A program made the position numbers and the translations under genes. The notes beneath the pieces were generated by a model. The model was not told the origin of the DNA. It ran no database searches and worked only from the letters and a program-made list of their open reading frames with translations. A stretch of DNA of 64,000 bases from an uncultured Prevotella sp. (lineage in GTDB: Bacteria; Bacteroidota; Bacteroidia; Bacteroidales; Bacteroidaceae), in NCBI GenBank assembly GCA_905233165.1, contig CAJODL010000006.1:1-64000 (forward strand). Reading direction: 5' to 3'. Of this stretch, positions 1 to 8,468 are shown in pieces. Position 1 is the stretch's first letter; each line of letters opens with the position of its first letter.

Positions 1-40
1 ATGTGTGGGATGTATTTTTCAGCTTTTACTGTAAGAGGGC

Positions 41-355
41 TTACAGATTTGCCTCGAATTTTGCCTGAAGGGTTGCCTTGTTACCAGCTCCAACGAATTT
101 GTCAACAATCTCACCATTCTTGAAGAAGATGAGTGTAGGAATATTGCGAATTCCTAATTCCATAGCGATATCTTCGCAATCCTCTACATTACACTTGCCA
201 ACAACCATTTTGCCGTCATACTCTTCAGCCAACTGAGAGATAACTGGGCCTATCATCTTACAAGGGCCACACCATTCTGCCCAGAAATCAACTACGAGAG
301 GCAACTGACCGTTCTTCAGTTCTTCGAAGTTTTCGTTTGTGATTCTTACTTCCAT
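41..355 (-). CDS. trxA: Thioredoxin
   Basis: A 104-residue cytoplasmic thioredoxin, the usual length for this family. The redox-active WCGPC motif is plain, with cysteines at residues 29 and 32, followed by the cis-proline region in IRNIPTLIFF. It has no signal peptide, so it should act as the general disulfide reductant in the cytosol. It lies 45 bases downstream of the porW tail on the same strand and may be read from the aroA-porW transcript; no convincing promoter was seen just upstream. Identification is secure. Which of possibly several thioredoxins of the organism this is cannot be told. Confidence 0.96.
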   Translation of the reverse strand: MEVRITNENFEELKNGQLPLVVDFWAEWCGPCKMIGPVISQLAEEYDGKMVVGKCNVEDCEDIAMELGIRNIPTLIFFKNGEIVDKFVGAGNKATLQAKFEANL

Positions 356-400
356 AATTTTAATGTTTTAAAGTTAATAATTTGATTATCTCAATATGTC

Positions 401-1354
401 TTAGAAACCATCGAGTTCGAAGTATTCATCCTCCAAGTCTCGAGTAGATTTCTTCTTTTTGTCATCATTCTCTTCTTCTATGATAAACTCCTCCACCTCT
501 TGAGTTGGGGTTTCTGTCTGATTTTCTTCTATCTCTATTGTCTCAAAATCTTCTGTCTGCTTTGTTGCCGCCCCATTATCTTCTATGATAAACTCATCCT
601 GGGTTGCAGGAGTCGTTGGGGCAGTTTCTGTTGGAACTGCTATCTCCATCTCTTCTGTCGCAGGAGTCGTTGGAGCAGTTTCTGTTGGAACTGCTATCTC
701 CATCTCTTCTGTCGCAGGAGTTATTGGAGCTGCCTCCGTTGGAACTGTTATCTCCATCTCTTGGGTCGCAGGAGTTGTTGGAGCAGTTTCTGTTGGTACT
801 GCTATATCCATCTCTTCTGTTGCTGGAGTTGTTGGAGCAGTTTCTGTTGGAACTGCTATCTCCATCTCTTGGGTCGCAGGAGTTGTTTCTGCAGGAACAG
901 CTATCTCTGTTTCTGCTGGAGCAATAATAGTATTGCCATTATCTTCTGTTTCCTCCTCAGGTTTCTGTTCAACAGGCAAAGCCAAACCTGGAGCCACATC
1001 TTCTGTTGGAAGTATAGGCTTCACAGGATCTGTCTCTTCCTCCTTCATCGCTTGGCGTTCTGCCTCACGTTCATCATCTGAAGCTTCCGATTTCTTTTCC
1101 TTCACCTCTACAGGTAATGGCTCATAGAGTTTTTCCGCATTAACTGGTGGCAAAGGTGCAAAATTGGCAACATAGAAGGAGTCATAGTCATTGTATGAAT
1201 ATCTGCCATTTATGAGAACCAGATTATCATGACTGATGACAATCGGACGAGCCTTCTGCGATGCCTGCTTTATACCTTCTTGTTGCAAGAGCAGACGAGA
1301 ATACTGGCGAGCCTCATCAAAATTTCTGAATCCATCGACTATCATATGGTGCAT
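401..1354 (-). CDS. C-terminal part of PorW/SprE, separated by a frameshift
   Basis: This 317-residue frame probably is not an independent gene. Its first residues (HMIVDGFRNFDEARQY) look like the conserved C-terminal motif that PorW/SprE lipoproteins carry after their TPR region. The frame can be joined to the upstream 850-residue reading frame by removing two bases in a TA run at 1387-1393, giving an uninterrupted ARYNFNITIEDSYG junction. Residues 163-252 are five 18-residue repeats (unit EMEIAVPTETAPTTPAT plus E or Q), followed by an acidic, low-complexity tail ending ELDGF. The tail is probably disordered. If the frameshift is real in the cell, this segment may be untranslated or made only by slippage. 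The start given here is simply the first ATG in frame. Confidence 0.6.
   Translation of the reverse strand: MHHMIVDGFRNFDEARQYSRLLLQQEGIKQASQKARPIVISHDNLVLINGRYSYNDYDSFYVANFAPLPPVNAEKLYEPLPVEVKEKKSEASDDEREAERQAMKEEETDPVKPILPTEDVAPGLALPVEQKPEEETEDNGNTIIAPAETEIAVPAETTPATQEMEIAVPTETAPTTPATEEMDIAVPTETAPTTPATQEMEITVPTEAAPITPATEEMEIAVPTETAPTTPATEEMEIAVPTETAPTTPATQDEFIIEDNGAATKQTEDFETIEIEENQTETPTQEVEEFIIEEENDDKKKKSTRDLEDEYFELDGF
599..868 (-). repeat. 54-bp coding minisatellite, five units
   Basis: Five in-frame 54-bp units encode the 18-residue repeats of the porW tail. Units differ at a few positions (M-E/D-I, A/T-V, T/A-A, T/I-T, E/Q), so they are not freshly duplicated. The array also opens long plus-strand reading frames that are antisense shadows, not genes. 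Confidence 0.9.
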
Positions 1355-3894
1355 ACCATAAGAGTCTTCGATGGTAATATTGAAATTATATATCTTGCCA
1401 TTTGGAAGAGCAGACGATTCTCATCAATAGAATCAGGAGCATAAGCAAAGAGGAAAGCGAAATCAGTATCTCGCTCTTTCGACAATCCTGCCTCAGCTAT
1501 GCTATCACCTTCATTGAGGGTAATATTTCGTCTGTCCCACATATTTGAAAGGTCAAAGCCAGCACTTCTCAATTGACGGCCAGCCTTCACACCATTTATT
1601 ATCATACCTGCCATCTCGCTGACCTTGCTTTGAGGGTATTCTTGCACAACCAGTTGCATAGCCTCAAGACAGCCTTCAGGATTTCCATCATTAAGCTTTG
1701 TCAGACCTTCTATAAATATGAAGCGGTCTCGATTATCACCAAGTGGGAAACGCTTTTCCGAAACCTCAGCATTTCCATAAACCTCCTTGAAACGATCACC
1801 TCGGAATGCCTCATAAGTAGCACCATAAAGGGAGTCTTCCAGTTCTTTTCCGAATCGCGCATTATCAGCAAAATAAGGATCTGTCAGAAGAGTTGTCCAC
1901 TTCGATTCTGGATAATACTGACTCAAACTGTCCACATAGCTTTGTGCTGTCGCAGGATCATCTTTTCGCGAATGAAGCAGGAAGAGATGATAGTACAACT
2001 CATCCTTTGGGGAATAATCTGGATAGTCTCTCATAAGTCTGTCGAACTGCTTCTGGCTTAGGGGCAGATTATCGAGTTTATCCTTAAAAATAACACCAGA
2101 ATTATACAATCCGTCCTTTATCACCTCATGGGCAGCAGCCTTCGCTTCTTCAGAGAATGGTATCTGGGCCAGATAGTATTCTCGCTTATGAGGATCATTG
2201 ACAGCAGAATCCAAACGCTCTTCTTCCTGCTGCTGGGCTTCTTCAACAGCAGCCAGGGAATCGCGTTGCTCATCTGTCATAGTTTCGAGGCTATCTGTTC
2301 CAAAGACATCTTGTACAACAGTCTTATTATAGCGTCGCCAATCATCGACATTTTCGCGTTTACCCCACAAACGTTGGAAACTTTGCTTTCCCTGCAATAC
2401 TGCCTGAGGATTATAGAAATACCAAGTGGTAGAACCTCCCCTATTCATATTCGCAACAGGCATAGTGGGAGTAGTATTCTTGTTGAGATTACTGTTGTTG
2501 GAATATTTCTGTTGCAGTTGTGCAACCTTCTCTTCCGCCTCCAAAGCCTCTTGTTCTTTCTCTTTCTTTCGAAGTTCCTCTATCACCCTATCGATAGCAG
2601 CATTTCGAGAATCTTCATCCATAACAGAAAGTTCGAGAAGTGAGTCTTGCAACTCTATAGCATCAGTAAAAGGCACCAGCTCATCGAGCACCTTTGAGCG
2701 ATTTGACAACTGCTCGTAATCTGGGCGGTCCTTATCCAACAGGCCTATTGCCTCACCATAACATCTGCGAGCATCTCCATACTTCTCCTTTGCCCAATAA
2801 AGGTCACCAAGATGGAGCAACAAAACACCTTTTTCTATACCTGATCGAGTAGCTTTCTCATTACCTTTCTCATAAGCTGATATCGCATTCGCTGTATCTT
2901 TTTCTGCAAGATATATGTTTCCGATAGCATAATACACCTGGTCGAGATATTCGCTATTATTCCTGTTGCGAGCCATCCTTTTCAGGCGAGAAATCATCTT
3001 CTTTGCCTGTCCTTGAGCCATCACCTCTGTCATAGAAATGCGGGCATTAAAGGCCAACTCATAAGGAGGGTTTTGGCGAAGTACCTTTCTGAAAGCTTCA
3101 TAGGATTCCTGCTTATGCCCCATACTACCTTCTATCTGTCCCAGCAGATAGTATTCGCGAGCCCTTTGCTTGCTACGCATTTCGTGCTTTATGACTTTGC
3201 GGAGATACTCTGCAGCCTTATCAAGCTCTTCTGTATGAAGATAGTAGTCACAAAGGGTATAATCCCATTCCTTCTGCGCTCTCCAATCGATACTGTCGCG
3301 TTGCATATTGCGAATCACATCTTCAGCATCATAAAGGAAATTATTCTCTATAAAACATTTTGCCAACCAAGCTCTCGCCTTACCATAAATGGCTGGCTGG
3401 CCTTTGTAGAGTCGAGACATATAGGAAAAGGTAGCAGCAGCTTCTTCAAATTCGCCCTTATAGAACTGGGAGCGCCCCATCAGCATCCAGGCGCGCCAAA
3501 TAAATGGATTGTATTCTTTTCGAGATAGCCACTCTATGTCTTTTTGAGTCTTACGACGATTCTTATTCCATTCTGGCTTCGCCTTTATACTATGAAGATG
3601 AATTGTCTTCTGCGACTTAGTAATAGCAACATCATAATTCGCCTTTCCCAAATCTCGAGAAGCCTTATTGCCAACAGTATATAGAGGCAATCTCTCAGTA
3701 AAGTTATCCTTATTGCCTTTTTCCTTCTCAAGCGAAGCATCAATATATGCCACAGTACCATTATAATAGGTATTATAACGGCCCGTAAAAGCGTGCCACT
3801 GGCGAGTAATGCTCGTATTCTTCTTTGTAGAACAGGAGGCAATCGTCAGCAGTACCAAACAAATGATGGCGATATATTTAATTAATTTCTTCAA
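1342..3894 (-). CDS. porW: PorW/SprE-like type IX secretion lipoprotein, frameshifted before its C-terminus
   Basis: An 850-residue protein with a lipoprotein signal peptide (lipobox ending SC at about residue 21) followed by many TPR-like helical repeats, with charged low-complexity stretches around residues 450-500 and 560-600. The N-terminal ARYNTYYNG-type region and the FLFAYAPDSIDENRLLFQMARY segment resemble PorW/SprE, an outer-membrane-associated lipoprotein needed for type IX secretion in Bacteroidetes. The frame ends in an aberrant IISILPSKTLMVCTI right after a TA-repeat at 1387-1393; deleting two bases there restores continuity with the following frame for a product near 1,170 residues. 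Its start overlaps the end of aroA by 17 bases, so the two genes are probably co-transcribed. The family call is by recall and fairly firm; whether the frameshift is biological is open. Confidence 0.8.
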   Translation of the reverse strand: MKKLIKYIAIICLVLLTIASCSTKKNTSITRQWHAFTGRYNTYYNGTVAYIDASLEKEKGNKDNFTERLPLYTVGNKASRDLGKANYDVAITKSQKTIHLHSIKAKPEWNKNRRKTQKDIEWLSRKEYNPFIWRAWMLMGRSQFYKGEFEEAAATFSYMSRLYKGQPAIYGKARAWLAKCFIENNFLYDAEDVIRNMQRDSIDWRAQKEWDYTLCDYYLHTEELDKAAEYLRKVIKHEMRSKQRAREYYLLGQIEGSMGHKQESYEAFRKVLRQNPPYELAFNARISMTEVMAQGQAKKMISRLKRMARNRNNSEYLDQVYYAIGNIYLAEKDTANAISAYEKGNEKATRSGIEKGVLLLHLGDLYWAKEKYGDARRCYGEAIGLLDKDRPDYEQLSNRSKVLDELVPFTDAIELQDSLLELSVMDEDSRNAAIDRVIEELRKKEKEQEALEAEEKVAQLQQKYSNNSNLNKNTTPTMPVANMNRGGSTTWYFYNPQAVLQGKQSFQRLWGKRENVDDWRRYNKTVVQDVFGTDSLETMTDEQRDSLAAVEEAQQQEEERLDSAVNDPHKREYYLAQIPFSEEAKAAAHEVIKDGLYNSGVIFKDKLDNLPLSQKQFDRLMRDYPDYSPKDELYYHLFLLHSRKDDPATAQSYVDSLSQYYPESKWTTLLTDPYFADNARFGKELEDSLYGATYEAFRGDRFKEVYGNAEVSEKRFPLGDNRDRFIFIEGLTKLNDGNPEGCLEAMQLVVQEYPQSKVSEMAGMIINGVKAGRQLRSAGFDLSNMWDRRNITLNEGDSIAEAGLSKERDTDFAFLFAYAPDSIDENRLLFQMARYIISILPSKTLMVCTI

Positions 3895-5137
3895 TCTGGA
3901 ATCCTACTTTTCTCAAATCATTCCAAAAGTTTGGATAGCTCTTGCTCACCACTCCTGGATTATCAATCTTCAACCCAGGAAACATAATGCATGCTGGGGC
4001 AAACGCCATCGCCATTCGATGGTCCTCATAAGTATCTATGACTGGCTCAGCCATTGGTTCACACTTGGTACCATCCCAAGAGAGAACGCCTTCCTGAGAG
4101 TCGTCAAGCACATACCCAAGTTTTGCTATTTCTGTCTTCAAAGCTGCAATACGATCTGTCTCCTTGATGCGAAGACTCTTAAGACCTGTAAAACGGAAAG
4201 GTATATTCATCAAGGCTGTTGCGACAACAGCTGTCTGTGCCAAATCAGGATGATTGACAAAATCGATATCCAGACGAGGAAGTGTTCTCTTATGAGGAGT
4301 AAGTATGGCGGCATTGTCCTCAAAACGAGTCTTAACACCAAGCATACTGAAGATATACCGTATAGAAGAGTCACCTTGTCTTGAACCATCCGAAAGACCT
4401 GGTAGCACAACCTTACCCATACCTTCATGTTCTGCATCTGCTACTCTCTCCTGCAAAGCAAGAATCTCATACCAATAAGAGGCAGCACTCCAATCATTCT
4501 CTATAACAAAAGGAACAGCCTTGTATGGTTTTGATTTTATCGCAATAGTTGCAGCATCCTCCCACTCCACTTCTGCCCCAAACTCCTGCATGGTGCAGAT
4601 AGTCAAATCGATATATGGACGCGAAATTATCTCGCTCGTAAGATGTATCGTAAGACCATTTGTAAACACAGGTCCCACCATCAGCAAAGCAGAAATGAAT
4701 TGTGACGAAATATGTCCTGGTACAGAAATGTGTCCTCCTTCAAGATTACGTCCAACAATCTTTAATGGAGGGAAACCTTCTTCCTCAAGATATGTGATGT
4801 CTGCACCTAAGCTACGCATAGCATCCACGAGCAAACCTATAGGTCGATGCTTCATGCGTTCTGTACCTGTGATAACATGTTCACCACAAGGTGTTGATGA
4901 CAAATAAGCTGTCAAAAAACGCATTGCTGTACCACAGGCCTTGATATCTATTTCATAAGGCATATCACGTAGAGCAGCAACTGTAACATCTGTATCATCA
5001 CAACAACTGAGGTTCTCAGGAACACAGTCACTTCCCGCTAGAGCATTGATAATTAATGCCCTATTACTTATACTCTTCGAAGCCGGAAGAGTAATTACTG
5101 AATCGATATATTTTGGAGCTGATATAGAAACTTGCAT
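3878..5137 (-). CDS. aroA: 3-phosphoshikimate 1-carboxyvinyltransferase (EPSP synthase)
   Basis: A 419-residue cytoplasmic enzyme that joins shikimate-3-phosphate and phosphoenolpyruvate in the chorismate (aromatic amino acid) pathway. The N-terminal LPASKSISNRALI motif binds substrate, GTAMRFLTAYL corresponds to the family's GTxxR loop, and RIKETDRIAAL plus YEDHRMAMAFA are the conserved C-terminal motifs. At 419 residues it is close to the usual length. The start is the first ATG of the frame and lies only four bases after a TAACTTTG promoter element, so the mRNA may be leaderless. It reads into porW with a 17-base overlap. Confidence 0.96.
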   Translation of the reverse strand: MQVSISAPKYIDSVITLPASKSISNRALIINALAGSDCVPENLSCCDDTDVTVAALRDMPYEIDIKACGTAMRFLTAYLSSTPCGEHVITGTERMKHRPIGLLVDAMRSLGADITYLEEEGFPPLKIVGRNLEGGHISVPGHISSQFISALLMVGPVFTNGLTIHLTSEIISRPYIDLTICTMQEFGAEVEWEDAATIAIKSKPYKAVPFVIENDWSAASYWYEILALQERVADAEHEGMGKVVLPGLSDGSRQGDSSIRYIFSMLGVKTRFEDNAAILTPHKRTLPRLDIDFVNHPDLAQTAVVATALMNIPFRFTGLKSLRIKETDRIAALKTEIAKLGYVLDDSQEGVLSWDGTKCEPMAEPVIDTYEDHRMAMAFAPACIMFPGLKIDNPGVVSKSYPNFWNDLRKVGFQIEEIN

Positions 5138-5141
5138 ACTG

Positions 5142-5173
5142 CAAAGTTAAGTTTTTTATCTGGGTTACACAAA
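5142..5173 (-). promoter_or_regulatory. Promoter of aroA, consensus Bacteroidetes type
   Basis: On the minus strand TTTG (5173-5170), a 20-base spacer and TAACTTTG (5149-5142) form a full Bacteroidetes promoter. The aroA ATG starts four bases after the element, which predicts a leaderless or nearly leaderless transcript. Confidence 0.75.
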
Positions 5174-5232
5174 CATTCAATAGAAAAAGCGTACTTTTTC
5201 ACACTTTTTCACGAAAAAATAACAATACATAC

Positions 5233-5263
5233 TTGTGCGCATCGTTATTTTTTAGTAACTTTG
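5233..5263 (+). promoter_or_regulatory. Promoter of tRNA-Pro
   Basis: TTG at 5233-5235, a 20-base spacer and TAACTTTG at 5256-5263 match the Bacteroidetes promoter. It lies 35 bases before the tRNA 5' end. Confidence 0.7.
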
Positions 5264-5298
5264 CACTTGATAAATTCCACCATGCTGCATAGCATTAT

Positions 5299-5372
5299 CG
5301 GGATGTAGCGCAGTTGGTTAGCGTACACGTCTGGGGGGCGTGTGGTCGCCGGTTCGAGTCCGGTCATCCCGA
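5299..5372 (+). tRNA. tRNA-Pro (anticodon GGG)
   Basis: A 74-base cloverleaf. The acceptor stem CGGGATG pairs with CATCCCG, the anticodon stem CACGT/GCGTG closes the 7-base loop CTGGGGG (anticodon GGG), and the T arm holds GGTTCGAGTCC. The discriminator is A and CCA is not encoded. A leading CGGG acceptor and this anticodon identify proline. Confidence 0.93.
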
Positions 5373-5396
5373 CAATACAATCGATCTGTATTTATT

Positions 5397-5430
5397 CACC
5401 TGCTATGATGTCAGCATAGCAGGTGTTTTT
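5397..5430 (+). terminator. Rho-independent terminator after tRNA-Pro
   Basis: A perfect 11-bp stem (CACCTGCTATG with CATAGCAGGTG) with a 7-base loop, followed directly by five Ts. It ends only 11 bases before the GTG start of the sensor kinase, so kinase expression may depend on read-through. Confidence 0.9.
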
Positions 5431-5441
5431 ACTTAAGAGAA

Positions 5442-6614
5442 GTGAAGAGGCAACTAAAAATAGCTCTGATAATTGCAGCAATAGCCATCGCTGCTGCATC
5501 ATTAGTGGTAAGCCACTACTTAGTACGCGACCTGGAGAACGAGGAGCGTGCAAGGATGGAGATATGGGCCGAAGCAATGCACACTTTGAATACTGCTGAT
5601 GAAAATGCCGACCTGAATCTGGTATTGAAAGTTCTGGAGCAAAACCATAACATTCCTGTTATTGTGACAGATGATAACGGCGAAGTACAGATATCACGAA
5701 ACATAGATTTATCCTCAATCACTAAAGGCAGCGACAGCATAGTGATATTGAAGAAAATGGCCGCAAGTATGGAGGCACAGAAGAGGGTGATAAAGGTGCA
5801 GATTGGAGAGAACGACTTCCTGAAGGTTTGCTATGCTGACTCCCTTTTGTTGACAAGGTTGGAATACTACCCATACATACAATTGGCGGTAGTAATGCTC
5901 TTCATTATTATTGCTATCTTTGCGCTACTCACTTCTAAACGCGCAGAACAAAACAAAGTGTGGGTAGGTTTATCAAAAGAGACAGCTCACCAACTGGGAA
6001 CCCCCATCTCATCCCTAATGGCGTGGACAGAAATATTACGCGAGAACTACCCTGATGATGAGTTAATACCCGAAATGGATAAGGACGTAAAGCGTCTGCA
6101 ACTCATCGCTGATAGATTCTCAAAAATAGGTTCTGCACCAGAAATCCAGAATGTTGAATTAGGCGAATTGCTTGAGCATGTTGTGGAATATATGAATCGT
6201 CGTACTTCACAAAAGGTTGAGATAACCTACTCTACCCCAGAAATAAAAGTTCAGGTCAATCCACAACTCTTCGAATGGGTTTTTGAAAACCTTTGCAAAA
6301 ATGCTGTTGACGCTATGGAGGGTAAGGGTTCTATACATATCTCTGCACATGCTGATGAGCATCTTACCATAATAGATGTAGCTGATACTGGCAAAGGCAT
6401 CACAAGCCCGAACCTACAAGATGTCTTTAACCCTGGATACACAACAAAGAAACGCGGATGGGGATTAGGACTATCGTTGGCAAAACGTATTGTAGAAGAA
6501 TATCACAATGGAAAGATATATGTCTTAAATTCAGAGAAGGGCAAGGGAACCACTTTCCGAATAGAACTGCATTTCAATCACAGAACTAAGAAAAACAGAA
6601 AACACTTTAGATAG
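5442..6614 (+). CDS. Membrane sensor histidine kinase
   Basis: A 390-residue histidine kinase. A transmembrane helix spans about residues 5-24, an extracytoplasmic sensor domain of about 120 residues follows, and a second helix spans about 145-164. The dimerisation motif has the phosphoacceptor His at residue 183 (KETAHQLGTPISSL). The ATPase domain shows an N box (NLCKNAVDAM), a G1 box (DTGKGI) and a G2 box (GWGLGLSLAKRI). No response regulator lies beside it, so its partner is unknown. The start is GTG, because the first in-frame ATG would remove the first membrane helix. It ends directly before the radical SAM gene and begins just after the tRNA terminator. Confidence 0.88.
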   Translation: MKRQLKIALIIAAIAIAAASLVVSHYLVRDLENEERARMEIWAEAMHTLNTADENADLNLVLKVLEQNHNIPVIVTDDNGEVQISRNIDLSSITKGSDSIVILKKMAASMEAQKRVIKVQIGENDFLKVCYADSLLLTRLEYYPYIQLAVVMLFIIIAIFALLTSKRAEQNKVWVGLSKETAHQLGTPISSLMAWTEILRENYPDDELIPEMDKDVKRLQLIADRFSKIGSAPEIQNVELGELLEHVVEYMNRRTSQKVEITYSTPEIKVQVNPQLFEWVFENLCKNAVDAMEGKGSIHISAHADEHLTIIDVADTGKGITSPNLQDVFNPGYTTKKRGWGLGLSLAKRIVEEYHNGKIYVLNSEKGKGTTFRIELHFNHRTKKNRKHFR

Positions 6615-7379
6615 ATGACAATACTATATAACAGCCCAATATTCGGCCCAGTTCACTCAAGACGTCTTGGAGTTTCGTTAGGTGTAAACCTGATGCCTGC
6701 TGATGGAAAAATTTGCTCCTTTGACTGCATTTATTGCGAATGCGGCCTTAATGGTGATCATCACACGAAGAGCAAAAGGCCAACTCGCGAAGAGGTTTGT
6801 GAAGGATTGACAAAAGTTCTTCGCGAACGCCACGAGAAGGAAGAACCTTTAGATGTCATAACATTTGCCGGAAACGGAGAGCCTACAGGACATCCTGATT
6901 TTGCAGGCATCATAGATGACACCATAGCAGCAAGAGACAAATATTTCCCTTCTGCAAAAGTTTCAGTATTGAGCAATGCGACAATGTTACATAAACCCGA
7001 TGTCTTTGAAGCCCTAAAAAAAGTAGATAATAACATACAGAAACTCGATACCATTGATATGGAATACATCACGAAGGTGGACAGACCTTGTTCTCCATTA
7101 TATGATGTGAGAAAAGTTATCGAACAACTGAAAGCCTACGACGGCAAGGTTATAATACAGACAATCTTCATGCGAGGAGAAGGTGTTGACAATACTGGCG
7201 AGGAATATGTTGCCCCTTGGATAGAGGCTGTCAAAGAAATTGCTCCTGAACAGGTAATGATTTATACTATTGACAGAGAGACGCCGACAAAGGGACTTAA
7301 AAAGGCAGAACCAGCCGTATTGGACCAGATATGTGAAAGAATAACAAAACTTAATATCCCATGTACAGCAAGCTACTAA
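6615..7379 (+). CDS. Radical SAM protein, COG0731-like
   Basis: A 254-residue radical SAM enzyme. Cysteines 34, 38 and 41 form the CxxxCxxC motif (CSFDCIYC) that binds the 4Fe-4S cluster, and the next residue pair carries a further cysteine. AGNGEPTGHPDF matches the SAM-binding GGE-like segment, and the N-terminal GPVHSRRLGVSLG is typical of a compact family related to wyosine-synthesis enzymes (COG0731) whose bacterial role is not settled. It starts immediately after the kinase stop codon and overlaps the GH105 start by 19 bases, so it belongs to the same transcript. No substrate is assigned. Confidence 0.82.
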   Translation: MTILYNSPIFGPVHSRRLGVSLGVNLMPADGKICSFDCIYCECGLNGDHHTKSKRPTREEVCEGLTKVLRERHEKEEPLDVITFAGNGEPTGHPDFAGIIDDTIAARDKYFPSAKVSVLSNATMLHKPDVFEALKKVDNNIQKLDTIDMEYITKVDRPCSPLYDVRKVIEQLKAYDGKVIIQTIFMRGEGVDNTGEEYVAPWIEAVKEIAPEQVMIYTIDRETPTKGLKKAEPAVLDQICERITKLNIPCTASY

Positions 7380-8464
7380 CTATTGCAACAACATTATGCC
7401 TGACCATCGGAGCCTACGCACAAAGCCCGATAGAACTGGCACAACGTGCCAACAACTATTTCATGGCGAAATGGAGTGATCCAACGACTCCTACAAACTT
7501 TAAGAAACTACGCCCCAGCAATCTTTGGACAAGAGGGGTGTATTATGAAGGTTTGATAGCACTTAATGAAGTTTCACCAGAAGACAGATACATAGAATAT
7601 ATCGACAAATGGGGACAATTCCACAAATGGGATGTCTATGGTGGAAAATACACAACAACTGATGCCGACCACCAGTGTTGCGCCCAAACATATTTTGCAC
7701 GCTACAACATGGTTGGTGGAACAGAAAAATATACAGCTATTCAGAAGAATTTTGACTATCAAATAGCACAAGGCAACACTCACCATTGGACTTGGATTGA
7801 TGCCATACAGATGGCAATGCCCGCATACGCGATGTTGACACAAATCACCAAAGACAGGAAATACCTCGACTACGCCATAAAGTCCTATCTTTGGACACGC
7901 GACAGTTGTGGCGATGGACTCTTTAATATAAAAGAAGGCTTATGGTGGAGAGATAAGAACTTCGTACCACCATACAAGGAGAGCGACGGAAAGAATTGCT
8001 ATTGGAGCAGAGGAAATGGTTGGGTATATGCTGCATTATGTCGTACAATGAGTACTATGGATAAAAAGGACAAATACTACAAACTCTTAAAAAAAGACTA
8101 CCTTGCTATGACTGCTGCTTTAGAAAAACTGCAAAGAGAAGACGGCTTTTGGAATGCCAGTCTTGCTTCACAGGACTATGCCGGTCCAGAGCTGAGCGGT
8201 ACAGCATTGTTCTTGTATGGAATATCATGGGGAATAAATAACGGAATATTAAAGCGAAGCAAATATCAAGCACTTATCAACAAGGCATGGGAAGCATGCG
8301 CATCTTGTGTACATAATGATGGATTCCTTGGATACGTGCAAGGCTCTGGCGACAGACCTGCCTCATCACAACCCTGTACATACGTCAGAGAACCAGATTT
8401 TGATGATTATGGATTGGGATGTTTCTTACTTGGAGTAACCGAATACTACAAAACAACAAAATAA
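7361..8464 (+). CDS. Unsaturated rhamnogalacturonyl hydrolase, GH105 family
   Basis: A 367-residue secreted glycosidase with a signal peptide cleaved near residue 20 (IGAYAQ). GH105 enzymes remove the unsaturated galacturonic acid left at the non-reducing end by pectate or rhamnogalacturonan lyases. Recognisable motifs are DADHQCCAQTYFARY, WTWIDAIQMAMPAYAML (Asp147, matching the catalytic Asp of YteR-type enzymes) and YWSRGNGWVYAAL. The length fits the single (alpha/alpha)6 barrel. It overlaps the radical SAM gene and is four bases from the GH2 gene, so the two glycosidases are probably translated together and act on the same pectin side products as the PL11 lyase at the end of the window. 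Confidence 0.88.
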   Translation: MYSKLLTIATTLCLTIGAYAQSPIELAQRANNYFMAKWSDPTTPTNFKKLRPSNLWTRGVYYEGLIALNEVSPEDRYIEYIDKWGQFHKWDVYGGKYTTTDADHQCCAQTYFARYNMVGGTEKYTAIQKNFDYQIAQGNTHHWTWIDAIQMAMPAYAMLTQITKDRKYLDYAIKSYLWTRDSCGDGLFNIKEGLWWRDKNFVPPYKESDGKNCYWSRGNGWVYAALCRTMSTMDKKDKYYKLLKKDYLAMTAALEKLQREDGFWNASLASQDYAGPELSGTALFLYGISWGINNGILKRSKYQALINKAWEACASCVHNDGFLGYVQGSGDRPASSQPCTYVREPDFDDYGLGCFLLGVTEYYKTTK

Positions 8465-8468
8465 AGCT

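Noticed and set aside
500..1127. Several long plus-strand reading frames over 500-1127
   Set aside because: They are antisense reads of the 54-bp minisatellite, which keeps all frames open. Their products are repeats of the same few residues with no other support.
1342..1393. Programmed -1 frameshift in porW
   Set aside because: A -1 shift would enter the right frame, but there is no X-XXY-YYZ slippery site or obvious downstream pseudoknot. Slippage in the TA run or an error is more likely.
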